Of a DNA stretch of 64,000 nt, positions 33,598 through 46,568 are shown one piece after another. A program made the position numbers and the translations under genes. How positions within the stretch are numbered: position 1 is the first letter of the stretch; every line of letters starts with the position of its first letter. The notes beneath the pieces were generated by a model. The model was not told where the DNA came from. It ran no database searches and saw only the letters and a list, made by a program, of their open reading frames with translations. Location of the stretch: assembly GCF_009870125.1 (NCBI RefSeq), contig NC_046679.1, forward strand, positions 992,001-1,056,000. The letters run 5' to 3'. The DNA is from Drosophila pseudoobscura (Eukaryota > Arthropoda > Insecta > Diptera > Drosophilidae).

Positions 33598-36500
33598 ACC
33601 TCGTATATATTTTTGTATATTTTTTTCTATAATTTTATTCTAGCTGGAAAGTAAAACCAAATGAAACGAAACGAAAGGAATGGAATGCTGCTTCGATAAA
33701 CACAAAAACATCTGACATTCGTGAAATGATTGCTTCGATTGCTTTGAATTCCAATTCGAATGCTGCCCACAGGAGCCCAGGGGCAAGAGGAAAGGGCAAG
33801 GACTCTACATGCAGTGGCTGACAAATGCGCCGCTCGTCCCATGTCCCATGTCGCATGTCGGAGTGTGCCACAAAAGGTGGTAGAGGATAGAGGGTGGTAC
33901 CATTCGAAGCATCGAAGCATGTCCAGCAACAAACAAGGAGCGCAAATAAAGTCCACTCCATTACCGGCGGGACTTCAGGACTCCCATACGTGTGTGTCCT
34001 TTGTGTGCACTTCCTACGTCTGTGTGGAAGGTTTTTTGGCCCCGGAAATTTGTCTTGCGGCTGGTCCTTGGTCCTTGGAGGTGTGATTTGTTTTTTAAAT
34101 TTTCCGGGGCACTCCTTGAGGGAAGTTCCGCCAGGAGTTGGCCAATTTGTCCCTGGAATTCCTTCCGTGAAACAGGGGTTTCCCTGTTCTCGCAGGACTT
34201 TTGCAATGGCAGTCACGTAGCATTTTCACTTGCATCAGCCCCCCCCCGATCCGTGCGAGTATTTGCCCAATGACATGCGGCAATTTTCCACTAAATTTGC
34301 TCCGTCAAACATATTTTCCAGACGGTAGAGGGAGGAGGAGAGGAAGAGTCCTGCCCTGCTCTTGCCTCCCACTCTGCACCTTCTCATAAGGAATTCAAAT
34401 TAATACATTAACAATCTGGAGAGAGTGATAAGCGACCTTCAGGGATGGGAGGCAACTCCTCTCGCCAGGTAATAAGCGAAGAAGAGCTTCAGTTCGTGCC
34501 ACAGTCTAGCATTGCTTGGTAGCAAGCAATCTGCCTCAAGTGGCAGTTAGGGAGCGTGCCAAGTGCCACGGATTACACAAGAACCGGCGGGGGTGGGTGG
34601 GTTGGCAAGGGGCTATGGTTAACCGCCACAAAGGTATTTATCCCCATTGTGCTTCGTGGCGTCGTGGATTGGATTAAGTGCTGTTGCTCTCAAATTAGGT
34701 GAGTGTCGTCACGTGACACAAGATGTGGCAGGAAGATGAGGCTGAAAATTAGGCTGTAGGTGGCCGTAACGATGGGGTAGGTATACAGGGGGAATGTAGC
34801 TCCAAAAGGAGGTGGAACTCAATCAGAAAAGAGGAGGAGCAGATTAGGAATCTCCTTAATGCAGCACTTTGGCTATGGCTCTCCGTCCAAACAGAGCTTA
34901 ACCCCTTGAAGGTCCTACTTTCCTGGAGTCTCGCCAGGCGACAGACATAGCTGCTCTACTCTTCTCCGGTTACACTTCATAAATCTAAAGAATTATGAGC
35001 CGTAACGCAGACGGAAACGGAGTGCAACCGCAATGGCAACACGTCCGTGTCGGTGTCCACCAGCAAGAGACAAAGGGACACAGAGAAAGAGAGGGAGGAG
35101 AAGAGCAGGGAGTGCCAAAAGGGAGCCCTGAACAGGTAATAACGGTTGCACGATTGGCTTCCCCTGACAATTTCTGTGAAAATTTACAAGCTCCAAATGG
35201 AAAAGGAAGGGCAGACACAACACTCAGGGAAAACATTCTTAAATGTTTTTTCGTTTCACTTTATACTTACCTAAAATGTTCGTAGATTAATATTTCCAAT
35301 AAATCTATGAAAGATTCAAATTTGTAGATCTCTATATCTGTATAATTTCAACTCACTTTTGCCAGTATTTGACAGTCATTGTTTGGATGACGGGGTCGTT
35401 GTCGAATTTGTTAGAGTTGCACGCCGATACCTGGAAGGAGGTTGCCCATCTGCCAACTTATTTTGTCATTCGCGTGCTTACGTCGCAGCTATCGTATCTT
35501 TAATTGAAGACGGAAAACTTATGTATTTATTTGTAAAAGTATAAACACTAATTTTATTTTGTAAATGGAATTATTTGTATTAATTCCATGAAATACTAAT
35601 GAAAAAAGACTTTATTTATTTTGGCTCTATTTATTTCCCCAGCGAATCCCCCCAACCGGCGACAGCCGTGCAATGTATCGGATTACCGCAGCTGCAGCAC
35701 GAGTTTCAACCTCTTTTCTCCCTTTCCCCATTCTCTCTCTTTCTCTCTCTCTCTCTGCATCGCCTCGAATTTTATGATGCCCATAATTCGATGTCGCATA
35801 GAGTTTTATGGGCGGACAATCGATGGCATTGATTTTTGCCGGATCAGATTGTTCCTTGAGGCAAGAATCGCCTTCAAGTGGAGGTTGAAGTTCAAAGCGA
35901 CGCGACGTGGCAATCGCTTTAATTGAGTTGCGCCACGGCCTCATGCCTTTGTGCCTCATGGCCATGCCCCGTGTCCCGTGCCTCATGCATATGCGGCGCT
36001 CAATTAAAAGTGCGCCAAGAAAAAGACAGAAAGACAAACAAAAACGAACTCCTTTTCCTTTGAGGGGGGTGCCACAGCCACCGTCTGGTCTGATTCGAAG
36101 TAGATGTCTGCAAGTGACTCGAGCCTTGAGTCCTGAGGAGTCCTGTGTCCTGTGTCTTGAGAGTCCCCTGTCTGTTGACATTTCGCGGTATGGAAAAAAT
36201 TAAATTAAAATGCAAATTAGGCATTCCTGTGGCTGTGGCAGTGTCGTCTGGATTGCAGTCTTCCCCTTCTTCCTTTTTGGCAGCAGGTCCTTGAGGAGCG
36301 GCAGCAGGTTACCAAAAAGTGACAAATTGCTGTAAACACCGAATCGTTACGTATACGCCTCGGGGGACCTACAGGAAGGATACTGGAAGGCCCTCGACTG
36401 TCACCTACTAAAAGGATGAGAGGAGAGGAGAGAGTCCTACCTAGTGTTTTATTTTATCTTGTGTATATTTTTGTCTACTCCCAAGAAGTCCTTGGGATTT

Positions 36501-38050
36501 CCTTTGCTGCCAAGATGAATGTTTTTTTTATTTCTGCGCCCCTTGACTTTTTCTCCACAGTTTTCCTCCATTTTTTTTTGTGGTAAATTATGCAAAGTAG
36601 TTGCGTAATGCCCTTGTTACAATAATTTAATCTTGTAATCTGTTTCTGTGTCTCCCGTTCGGCTTTCGGCGGGGCCACAAGGGAGGGAGCAAGTGCCATA
36701 AATAATTCACTGGAATCTGCCTCTGCGCGAGGCTTCTGGCTGAGATGGTTTCTTCAAGCGAAGGCATCTTCAAGGAATCTCCTTTCGCATTTTTAATTTC
36801 AAGGTAAATAAGCGAAGCATCCAGAAACGGAATCCTAATGAGAGGAATCCTCCACTCAAGGTGACTTCTGCCTCTTCTGCGACACAACCCTCTCTTTTTG
36901 CCTCTCTCTCTACCTCAAAGATTGACATTTCAGAGCGGAGCAAAGGCCCGTAATTCAATTTCCGCGGAAGCTGAAAGCTGAAACAAAAATAAAAGTAAAA
37001 GGCGCAAAGTTTTCCAAAAAGCCAACCCCTTTTCCATTTCTGATTGGAAGATGGAGTGGGATGGGAGGATTATCTGCGGCTGGCTAATTATGGGACCATT
37101 CTTTGAGGAGCAGGTCCTGCCCCTGTCTCCCCGTCACCACATCCTACCCCCAAGGAGCACACGTCAGGCCATAAATCAGCTGCCAGGGAAATGTAAATCC
37201 AGAAAACCCAGCGAAAAGCGAAAAGAAATCGCAGACAACATAAAATTTCAATAACATTCTTGTCTCCGTGCCACAAGGTGCACAAACGAGAGGCAATAAC
37301 ACACAAAAGTACAAAAGCAGGAAGAGAAAGGGGAAGGGGAAGGAGCAGGAGAAACGGAAGCAATACACGTTGACACGTCGCACGGATACAAAATGTGGCG
37401 CTGTTAGTTCCGCAGCTAGACAAAGGACCAGGGCCAGGACCACGACATGGGATACAAAACGGAGGACGAAGGACATCGGAGCAGCGTAATGTAACGGAAA
37501 CTCTATTGAATTGCGATAAAAATCTCGTTTGCCAGGCTGGTGTTCCTTTTTGCCATCTAGAATGTAGAATCCTCCTCCTCCTCCTCCTCCAGCAAAAGGA
37601 TGCACGGCAAAAAGAAGGAGACACGGGTTTAGCCAGTTTAAAGGATACTTTGCGGCTTGTCAACAGGCGGCAAAATTTATTGCAAATGTACGCCAAAATG
37701 AGTTGCACGAGTTCTTCGATGTGTTCGGTGTGTGATGAGAGTCTAGAGAGGGGTATGATGATTTTGAGGAGGGGATGGAAGGGACATATGTGGGATAAAT
37801 GGAAAGGTGTCTAAGGGTGTACAAATGTATTCCTCCATTTGAATTTCACGAAGTTCCAACAAAAAAACCGATAAATCAGCAGATAATCAGTACTGCGACA
37901 TACTTAAGCCACCGTTGGCTTTGTTTCACAGCATTCGAAGCTCACTAATTAAACACCTTATTATTTCCATTCAAACGATACGTTCAAGTTGCCCTTCACT
38001 TTTTAAACACACGAAATAGCACAAAATAAAAGCTATATTCTGCTTTCCAG
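33598..38050. other. Noncoding stretch between the CP110-like gene and gene F
   Basis: I see no supported gene. A 193-codon frame upstream of the CP110-like gene (33635-34216, minus) has a signal-like start midway but ends in repeat-encoded FHSFRFVSFGF. A 206-codon frame (37088-37708, minus) is low in complexity. The last 200 bases are the probable promoter and leader of gene F. Confidence 0.55.
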
Positions 38051-38086
38051 ATGATAAATCCAACACTACAATGCTGCCACTCCTGA
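38051..38086 (+). promoter_or_regulatory. Upstream open reading frame overlapping the gene F start
   Basis: Directly after a splice acceptor-like TTTCCAG, an ATG at 38051 opens an 11-residue frame that ends at the TGA at 38084-38086. It overlaps the real start at 38071 in another frame. If the leader is spliced there, this could lower translation of gene F. The start at 38071 is preferred because only it encodes the signal peptide shared by A, E and F. Confidence 0.35.
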
Positions 38087-40026
38087 TTCTCCTATTCCTC
38101 ACGAGTGCTACTGGTCAGAGTCAGAATCAGACGAGAACGGAAACGGAAACGAGCTCCAATCCACCCAAGGAGTTTATGATCTCAATGGCTGATCGAATGG
38201 AGCTGCTGCTGCTGGACAGGGAGCTGATCTCAAACCTCGTGCAATATGCTGAAAAGTTACAGGAAAAAGTCGACGTGCTGCAGAGGTGAGACTAGAGATA
38301 ACGAGATCCGACCCCCTGAAAACCGTTTGAATCGCTTGGGTGGGGTTGGGTGCTCCCACAGATGTGCAAAGGCGATGCGGACACCTCTCCAGGCTTCGAA
38401 GGGAAGGGAGGAGGAGTACCTATCGAATCCACTGCACAGTTTCCAACTCATCCGCCACATGCACGAGGACTGGAGCCATTTGGAGAAGTTCATGCGACAG
38501 CCTGTGGGGCAGGGTAAGTGCAAATCTACGAAAGAATAATGGATATAATCGCCACGCATTCTATTCAGATCAGATTAGTTTCCTCAAAAACAAGGCAACA
38601 AAATTTCCTTCAGTAGAAGAGACTGAGGATGCCACGGAGGCTATTTATCGGATTATTCTCACCTATAATGTTCAGCCAGCTGATCTCGACCAGGGGCTAA
38701 TAGATGGCATGCATTACAAGTAGGTCTCCAGCAGGATTACTCTACTTCAGCTGTTTATTCCAAAATCCTTCTGCAGCAGTAGTATTTCAGTCAAAGATTG
38801 CTTCTCTCTTGGAAGCCTTTTCTTCCAGTGGGGCGAGTACGGCAAGGCTGCAGAAATGTTAGCCTACTCCTTGGACCAGGTTAATCCAGAGTATTATTCG
38901 GTCTACGATGTGCTGGAATTTGAGTCAAGCGAGGTCTTCATGCTCCTGGCCCGCTGCCTCGTGGAGATGGGTGAGTGATCATGATCCGACATTCCTCTGC
39001 TGAAGATCTATCTCTCATTCATTGTCAGACATGGAGGAGGACGCTCGAACTACACTGATGGCCCACCCAGCTCTGGTGGAGCACTCGGAGCGTCTGCTCA
39101 CCCTCTACAGAAACACGAGACACGTCCCTGTTTCGTGGGAGCTGATGCCCTTTCTTCCCGAGGAATTCAATCAGATCTGCCGCTCCTGGCACCAAAATAA
39201 ACCCTCGCGTCTGCACTGTCGCTACAATACCACAACCACTCCCTTCCTGCGCCTGGCCCCCCTACGGATGGAGGAGCTGTCGCTGGATCCTTATATCGTG
39301 GTCTACCATAATGTCCTCTCCGACGCGGAAATAGCCGAAGTGGAGAGAGTTACTGAGCCGCTTCTGAAACGCAGTGTCGTGTTTGATGGAAAGGAAAATA
39401 AGATGTCCACCAGCAAGAAGCGCACAGCCCTGGGCGCCTGGCTCCCCGACGATAATATGGACGTCTCGGGCCGGGCAGTGATACAACGCATCTTCAGGCG
39501 CATACACGAACTGACCGGCTTAATAATAAACGATCGTCAGGACATGCAGCTGATAAAATACGGCTACGGGGGCCACTACGATATCCACTTCGACTACTTT
39601 AATACCTCCTCTCCGATCACCAAGGCCAGAGGCGACCGCATGGCGACTGTCCTCTTCTACGTGAGTCTGATCGAAGCTCTTTTTGAAGGATAACTGAAGG
39701 ATTACCTCTCTCTCCCTCGAAGCTGAACGATGTGAAACACGGCGGCTCCACTGCCTTTACCGATCTACAGCTTAAGGTCCCCTCGGAGCGGGGCAAGGTC
39801 CTCTTTTGGTACAATATGCGGGGGGAGACACACGATCTGGACAGTCGAACCCTTCACGGTGCCTGCCCCGTCATCGATGGCACCAAAACAAGTAAGTATT
39901 TCTTGTGGGCTTTCATTCCTCCAGCTAAAATGTGTCATCTCTTTTGCAGTCCTTTCCTGCTGGATACACGAGCTGGATCAAATGTTTATCCAGCCCACCT
40001 ATCGGTCAGGGAATAGGCACTCATAG
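38071..40026 (+). CDS. Gene F: prolyl 4-hydroxylase alpha subunit, seven coding exons
   Basis: My model is join(38071..38285, 38362..38513, 38569..38719, 38777..38970, 39029..39660, 39723..39891, 39950..40026), giving 529 residues. Signal peptide MLPLLILLFLTSATG opens it. The TPR-like substrate-binding region lies at about 143-237, then the dioxygenase domain. Iron ligands are H424 and D426 (DIHFDYF) and H493 (LHGACPV); K503 (GTKT) should bind 2-oxoglutarate. It is a tandem paralog of E with the same exon lengths except exon 1. The catalytic exon 5 differs from E at only 7 of about 211 residues, while exon 4 differs at about 19 of 65. It lies tail to tail with gene D. Confidence 0.93.
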
Positions 40027-41440
40027 AGCATCAAGATGTGGTATATTAAATTCTTGCCATAGCCAGAAAAGAAATCCAAAATTCTCTGTAACAATATATT
40101 CTTTATGAAAAAATTCTTCCAAATTCTATTAAAGTGTGTATCATGTCTAGCAGACTATTGAAGATTAAGATAAATACATCGGCTTTTGCTCAATTTAAAT
40201 GGAACTAGAGGACATAAGATTTGTCATTAGATTTGTTTCAAAAGATATAATCTATCTGGATCTGGAATATATCAGGTGTCGGACACCTTTGTGATCTCGA
40301 TAAGAAGTAATGCGTGGTACGGGAGTGGGAGTGGGGCCAACCAACGTGCTCACACGCACATTTTCGTAATCTTCTTTGATTTTTCGTCTGTTCTTCCTGT
40401 TCGTTCCTACAGTCGACAGTCAAAAAAGGCCACCTTGCGCAAAAGTTGAACAAATTGCTGTTCTTAATTATTTACTTGGCAGTCACGACACACGCAGCAC
40501 ATATACACAAATAGATCAAAGCATTCTTGATTATGTTTACATTTTGTACAGTATATTTGAATATTGTTCATACAATCCCGATTACAAAATTGTGTGTTTT
40601 TGGGAAGAAGGTGAAAAATGGATTAGCCTATTCGCATGGCCACCAAATGTGAGGAAGTGTGTGTTTAAAATCACTTGAAAGGAGTAACACTCCCGCCGAA
40701 TAATTTTGGACAATGCCAGAACTGTGGAATTTATGACTTATCCCTTTCAAATGTCATTGTTCTTTAGTGCCTGTATCTAATCTGTTCCTGTTTATAATAC
40801 ATTCCAATGATTTTAATCCAATTCTACCTCATCTCGGATAAATGTGATCTTTTTATGGCCTCGCGCACACAGTAGCCCAAAGCGAAGCCGTGATGCTGCG
40901 ATTTGAAAGAACTTTGAAAGCTCTGGTTTTATCAGCAACCTTTGTGCCTACCATCAATACTCTATGATATAGTGGTCCAATTTTCAGCAAATTTTTGTGG
41001 GCTATGTACAAGCACGTAATTGGATCTTTGTCTTGTTGGGATCTTAGCTGCAAAGCAAGTGTTTTAATGCTCTATTCCCACTCAAATTACCCTCACTTAG
41101 AGGATATATAACTCTTAACAGCTAAGAGAAGATTTCTCAGAGCGCCGCTCTCCAAAAATATCATCAGCGAGTCAGTATATGAGTCGCTGCACCCGTGTCG
41201 CGACCTTACAATACTCGATACTGATGCATTACCGGTCTCGGAAGTCAAATCGATCACAAGAAAATACTATTGCCACCACAACGGATACATCTTTGTTGAA
41301 AGTATTGAAACAAGTATCAATTGGATCGCTTCATGTGACAAAACCTATTAGTAATCACTGTGGCAATGTTCGTTAAAGATGAGACATTCCTGTGACCCTA
41401 ATACACTAGGGCTTTCAATAGCTATTCAATAGCTGAAGTC
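40027..41440. other. Intergenic region between genes F and D (tail to tail)
   Basis: It holds the 3' flanks of both genes. The start resembles the 3' flank of gene E. A 100-codon frame at 40376-40678 (plus) has normal amino-acid composition but no motif I recognise. The end aligns weakly to the flank of gene B beyond 3178. Confidence 0.55.
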
Positions 41441-43323
41441 TTAATTTAATTGCCTGTAGTCCTTCTGCCGAGGTGGATAGTAGGTGGACTTGACAAACAT
41501 CTGATCCCACTCGTATATCCAGCCCGCCATTACTGTACGGAAAGAGTAATAGATATATATAGGCATACTATCTACGCGAGTATACAGATACATCCTCCCG
41601 ACTCACCCATTTTAGTGCCAACGATAACGGGACAGGCGCCGTGGAGGGTGCGATAGTCAAGGTCGTATGTCTCGCCATCCATGTTGTGCCAGAAGAGGAC
41701 TGCGCCCCGCTCCGTGGGCACCACCAGATCCAAATTGGGGAAGGCAGTGGCCCCCCCATGCTCCACATCGTTCAGCTGTGCAAACAGAATCTATAGAAAT
41801 GAGTCGAAATTCTTTGGATTCCACTGGGAGTACCCACGTAGAAGATCACGGTGGCAATGCGATCACCATGGAGACGTGAGGTCGGTGTGTGCACGCTGAA
41901 GAAGTCGTGGTGAGGCACGTAGATCCCGCCAAAGCCGTACTTCAGGAATTGAATACGTCTCATGCTCGTTAGCATGAGGCCCGTGAGATCCGTTATTCGT
42001 TTCTGAATGCACTCCACCAGCTGTATATCCTCTGTCACCAACTTGGGGTTCGGGATCCCGACTTCATCGGCGGAGCGGACGGGTGAGATTTTGGGTTTTT
42101 TTGTCTCCTTATCGAAGATGCGCGCGCGGTGCAGCAGAGGGGTGCTCATGTTTTCCAGCCTGGCCATCTCTTCGTCGCTCAGGACATTGTGGTACAGCAC
42201 GATGTAGGGGTCCAAGGAGAGCTCCTCCATCCGTAAGGGGGCCAGTCGCAGGAAGGCTGTGGTTGTGGCATTGTAGCGACAATGCAGGCGCGCAGGCTGC
42301 GAGTGGGCTGCGGATCCGTCCGTCTTCCGTCTGCTCATCGATCTGCAGAGGCGGTTAAATTTCTCTGTGAAGCCCCTGCTCCCAATGTTGATGGATTGCT
42401 GGGGTGGATGCTCCTGGAAGTGCGACACGATGTGGTAGGCCTTGTCCCCGAACGTTTTGTCCCCCCTCAGAAGAATCTCTGCCTCGTGGAACCTGTCTAA
42501 GGCCACCAGGCAGCGGGCCAGCAGAAGGGTAATGCCACTGCTCGTGGCCCCCAGCTCATCGTAGTACTCCAGAGGTTGCTCCTCCATCAGATCTTGGGAC
42601 AGGGTCAGCCACTTGATGGCTGTCTGGTAGTCGGCTACGTGGAAGTAGAACTTCCCCAGCGCCTGGCAGTCCAAAGCAGAGAGCCGACCCCTTTAAGAGC
42701 GAGGAATATCAACAATCTGCATCCAGGATCTCTCAGCGGTACCCACCTGTACTGGATGCCATCCAGGACTCCCTCGGCCACATCCTTCGGTTCGAGATTA
42801 TGCGTGTGGACAATGCGGAAAATTCCCCACATGGCCTCTGCCACATCTTCCGCCCCGGGAAGATGCTCCCGCATCAGCTCCAACGCAGCGATCTGCTCTT
42901 GCCCCACGAGCTGCTGCATGAGCCTCTCCACGGGGCCCCAGTCTTCGTGCAACGTGCGGATGAGCGGGAAACTGTGCAGCGGATTCGATAGGTACTCCTC
43001 CTCCCTGCCCTTTGCCTCGTCCAAAGCCCGCCGCCAATTCTCAGCCACTCTAAGACCACAGATTATATCTAAGACTGGTCCCATATGAAACTCTCCCCCT
43101 GAACTCACCTCCTCAGCACACTGATCTTCTTCTGCAGCTGCTCCGCGTATGCGTTGAGATTCGCCGCCAGCTCGAGGTCCTGCTCCACAAGCTGCAGTCT
43201 GCTCTGCTCCGAGACGACATAGTTCTTGCGGTGGGTGTGGTCTTTCACAGTCTCATCGTACCAGCCCTCAGCCACGGAGGCCAGGCCGAGTCCAAGAGCC
43301 AGCATCCGCATTATGGGAGTCAT
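41441..43323 (-). CDS. Gene D: prolyl 4-hydroxylase alpha subunit, reversed copy of gene B
   Basis: My model is complement(join(41441..41532, 41607..41775, 41838..42690, 42747..43049, 43109..43323)), giving 543 residues like gene B. The signal peptide, N-terminal region and the part around the iron ligands (H433, D435, H502) and K512 are identical to B at the protein level. Differences from B concentrate in residues 237-405 (25 substitutions), with three more in the last exon (MAGW for MTRW and L for F near the end). It is divergent from gene E across a 1-kb shared region and tail to tail with gene F. Both B and D look functional. Confidence 0.93.
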
Positions 43324-44358
43324 CTTTCGTGAGTATCGCTTTGCCAGCGAGTGGGTGATGGAAAATCGATGCATAAATAGCATGTCATCGGGCATTCGTT
43401 GCGGTCAAAAAGTGATGTAAAAATGTAGCTGTAGCACACCACAGCTGGAAGTACGCTTGATAAGCACTGAATTGTGATGCCACTGATTTACGGGGAATGT
43501 AATAAAGAGGAGTATGACTGGAACGCAACAAACACATTTTCAAATCGATTACCTGCATAAACAAACAGGAAGTCTCAATGCAATACAGAGCCCTATACTA
43601 ATCAACACGAACAAGTGCGTTCTCCAGAAGCAATCCGACACCGATCGCCAGCTGCAGTCGCGCCTTTTATGCAGTCCCACCGTCTCCCACACTTAGGCCA
43701 ACGTGCCGATCGCTTATCAGCCGCTCTCAAAAAGTCAACGACGCTGACGATTTAAGCCGAAGTCGAAGCCGAAGCCGAAAGAAGCTTTAAGCTCCGCAGC
43801 CGAGGTGCAACGATCAACAGATTATGAAGAATAAAACAGTTCCTTGTGAGATTTTCTAGAATTCTAGTGTACCAAGTTCCAAGTCAAATTTATAGGTACC
43901 GAAAAAACTCTATTATAATTCACATCAGTTTCCATTGCAATCTTCAAACAGCGAATATTGCTCTCTGAGAAGTGCCAAACTATTCCTCTAAGACAATCAT
44001 CGAAAGTCGCTCTTTCCCTTTCTAACCCATACACACTGCTGCAGAGGAACACGCTCAACGCGCGCTTGCTTCATTTTGTCCCCTTTGAGCCTCTCTGAGC
44101 GAGTCGTCTCTCTCCTGCGCACTCTCTCACTAACACCTACCCAGCAATGGGACAGACAGTGGATAAAAACAAACGGTAAATTGTAAAGAAGGCAACGAAA
44201 GAATACCCTGAGAAAAATACTTGGTCCCGAGATACATACATATATTAGTACCACTTAGGAAAACTGCTGAATACCAATAATATCAACCCCTTTCTGTTTT
44301 TCAGATGGTATTTTGTGCTTTTGATGACGGTTTGTAACTTATCACATCCAACACTACA
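43324..44358. promoter_or_regulatory. Divergent intergenic region between genes D and E
   Basis: It is the mirror copy of 257-1291 with very few base changes, far fewer than in the middle of the D coding region. It should hold both promoters. A splice acceptor-like tract ends at 44304, 55 bases before the E start codon. Confidence 0.7.
43661..43670 (-). promoter_or_regulatory. Candidate TATA box for gene D
   Basis: On the minus strand this reads ATAAAAGGCG, identical to the box upstream of gene B, at the matching distance from the start codon. Confidence 0.45.
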
Positions 44359-46297
44359 ATGCTGCCACTCCTGGTCCTCCTAATCCTCACGAGTGCTGCT
44401 GGTCAGAGTCAGAGTAAGACGAGCGCGGAAACGAGCTCCAATCCACCCAAGGAGTTTATGACCTCAATGGCTGATCGAATGGAGCTGCTGCTGCTGGACA
44501 GGGAGCTGATCTCAAACCTCGTGCAATATGCTGAAGAGTTGCAGGAAAAAGTCGACGTGCTGCAGAGGTGAGACTCGAGATAACTACTGAGAACCGTTTC
44601 AATCATTTGGGTGGTGTTGGGCGCTCCCACAGATGTGCAAAGGCGATGCAAATACCTCTGGAGGATTCGAAGGGCAGGGAGGAGGAGTACCTATCGAATC
44701 CGCTGCACAGTTTCCAACTCATCCGACACATGCACGAGGACTGGCGCCATTTAGAGAAGTTCATGCGGCAGCCTGTGGGGCAGGGTGAGTGCCCATCTAC
44801 GAAAGAATAATGGATATAATCGCCACGCTTTCCATTCAGATCAGATTAATTTCCTTAAAAACAAGGCAACGAAATTTCCTTCAGTAGAAGAGACTGAGGA
44901 AGCCACGGAGGCTATTTATCGGATTATCTTCACCTATAATGTGGATCCAGCGGATCTCGTAAAGGGGCTAATCGATGGCGTGCAGTACAAGTATAACTCC
45001 AGCAGGATTACTCTGTATCATCCGTTCATTCCATGTTCCTCCTACAGTAGTAGCATTTCAGCCATTGACAGCCTCTCTCTGGGAACCCTATTCTTCCAGT
45101 GGGGGGAGTACAAAAATGCCCACGAATATCTTCACTACATCTTCGATCTGGTAAATCCAGAGTATTATTCGGTCTACGATGTGCTAGGATTGGCCTCAAG
45201 GGAAGTCTTCATGCTCATGGCCCGCTGCCTCGTGGAGTTGGGTAAATGATCATGATCCGACATTCCTATGGTGAAGATCTATCTCTCATTCATTGTCAGA
45301 CTTGGAGGAGGACGCTCGAACGACACTGATGGGCCACCCAGCACTGGCGGAGCACTCGGAGCGTCTGCTCACCCTCTACAGAAACACGAGACACGTCCCT
45401 GTTTCGTGGGAGCTGATGCCCTTTCTTCCCGAGGAATTCAATCAGATCTGCCGCTCCTCGCACCAAAATAAACCCTCGCGTCTGCACTGTCGCTACAATA
45501 CCACAACCACTCCCTTCCTGCGCCTGGCCCCCCTACGGATGGAGGAGCTGTCGCTGGATCCTTATATCGTGGTCTACCATAATGTTCTCTCCGACGCGGA
45601 AATAGCCGAAGTGGAGAGAGTTACTGAGCCGCTTCTGAAACGCAGTGTCGTGTTTGATGGAAAGGGAAATAAGATGTCCACCAGCAAGAGGCGCACAGCC
45701 CTGGGCGCCTGGCTCCCCGACGATAATATGGACGTCTCGGGCCGGGCAGTGATACAACGCATCTTCAGGCGCATACACGAACTGACCGGCTTAATAATAA
45801 ACGATCGTCAGGACATGCAGCTGATAAAATACGGCTACGGGGGCCACTACGATATCCATTTCGACTACTTTAATACCTCCACTCCGATCACCAAGGCCAG
45901 AGGCGACCGCATGGCGACTGTCCTCTTCTACGTGAGTCTGATCGAAGCTCTTTTTGAAGGATAACTGAAGGATTACCTCTCTCTCCCTCGAAGCTGAACG
46001 ATATGAAACACGGCGGCTCCACTGCCTTTACCGATCTACAGCTTAAGGTCCCCTCGGAGCGGGGCAAGGTCCTCTTTTGGTACAATATGCGGGGGGAGAC
46101 ACACGACGTGGACAGTCGAACCCTTCACGGTGCCTGCCCCGTCATCAATGGCACCAAAACAAGTGAGTATTTCTTGTGGGCTTTCATTCCTCCAGCTAAA
46201 ATGTGTCATCTCTTTTGCAGTCCTTTCCTGCTGGATACACGAGCTGGATCAAATGTTTATCCAGCCCACCTATCGGCCAGGGAATAGGCTTTCATAG
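44359..46297 (+). CDS. Gene E: prolyl 4-hydroxylase alpha subunit, seven coding exons
   Basis: My model is join(44359..44567, 44633..44784, 44840..44990, 45048..45241, 45300..45931, 45994..46162, 46221..46297), giving 527 residues. Signal peptide MLPLLVLLILTSAAG is followed by the N-terminal helical region, a TPR-like part (about 143-235) and the dioxygenase domain. Iron ligands are H422, D424 and H491; K501 should bind 2-oxoglutarate. The exon 3 donor is a weak GTATAA where F has GTAGGT. Exon 1 matches gene A, and the catalytic part nearly matches gene F, so E shares segments with two neighbours. There is no endoplasmic-reticulum retention signal at its end, as usual for alpha subunits, which are held by their partner. 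Confidence 0.93.
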
Positions 46298-46568
46298 AGC
46301 ATCAAGATGTGGTATATTAAAAAATGGTGCCATAGCCAGAAGGAAGAATTTTCCAGAAAGGGGTGGCGAAACTCTGTTGGGGTTTTCATAGATATCTTAG
46401 TTTCATTCCTTTTTGAAACACAATGTCGCAGCGGCCTGACCGAACTTGGAAAATTCGGAAGATTCCCATAGTACTTCCTGAAAATCCGATATTTTCTGTA
46501 ACATTATGTTATATTCACAATATATCTTTAAGATAAGTAGACTATGGAAGATTCGGATATTCTCTGAT

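Larger units (their letters stand above)
41453..44615. repeat. Right arm of the large inverted duplication
   Basis: It is the reverse complement of 1-3166, about 38 kb away. It holds gene D, the D/E intergenic region and the first exon of gene E. The true inner boundary lies near the last codons of D. The outer boundary cannot be placed, because the left copy runs off the window. Confidence 0.97.

Noticed and set aside
33635-34216. 193-codon frame upstream of the CP110-like gene, with a signal-peptide-like stretch
   Set aside because: The hydrophobic start is in mid-frame, and the end is encoded by an AACGA-type repeat; there is no cysteine pattern or domain.
37088-37708. 206-codon open frame on the minus strand
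   Set aside because: Low complexity: arginine runs from CTC repeats and proline/leucine tracts; no family match.
40376-40678. 100-codon frame between F and D
   Set aside because: Plausible composition but no motif, no conserved splice context and no paralog elsewhere in the window.
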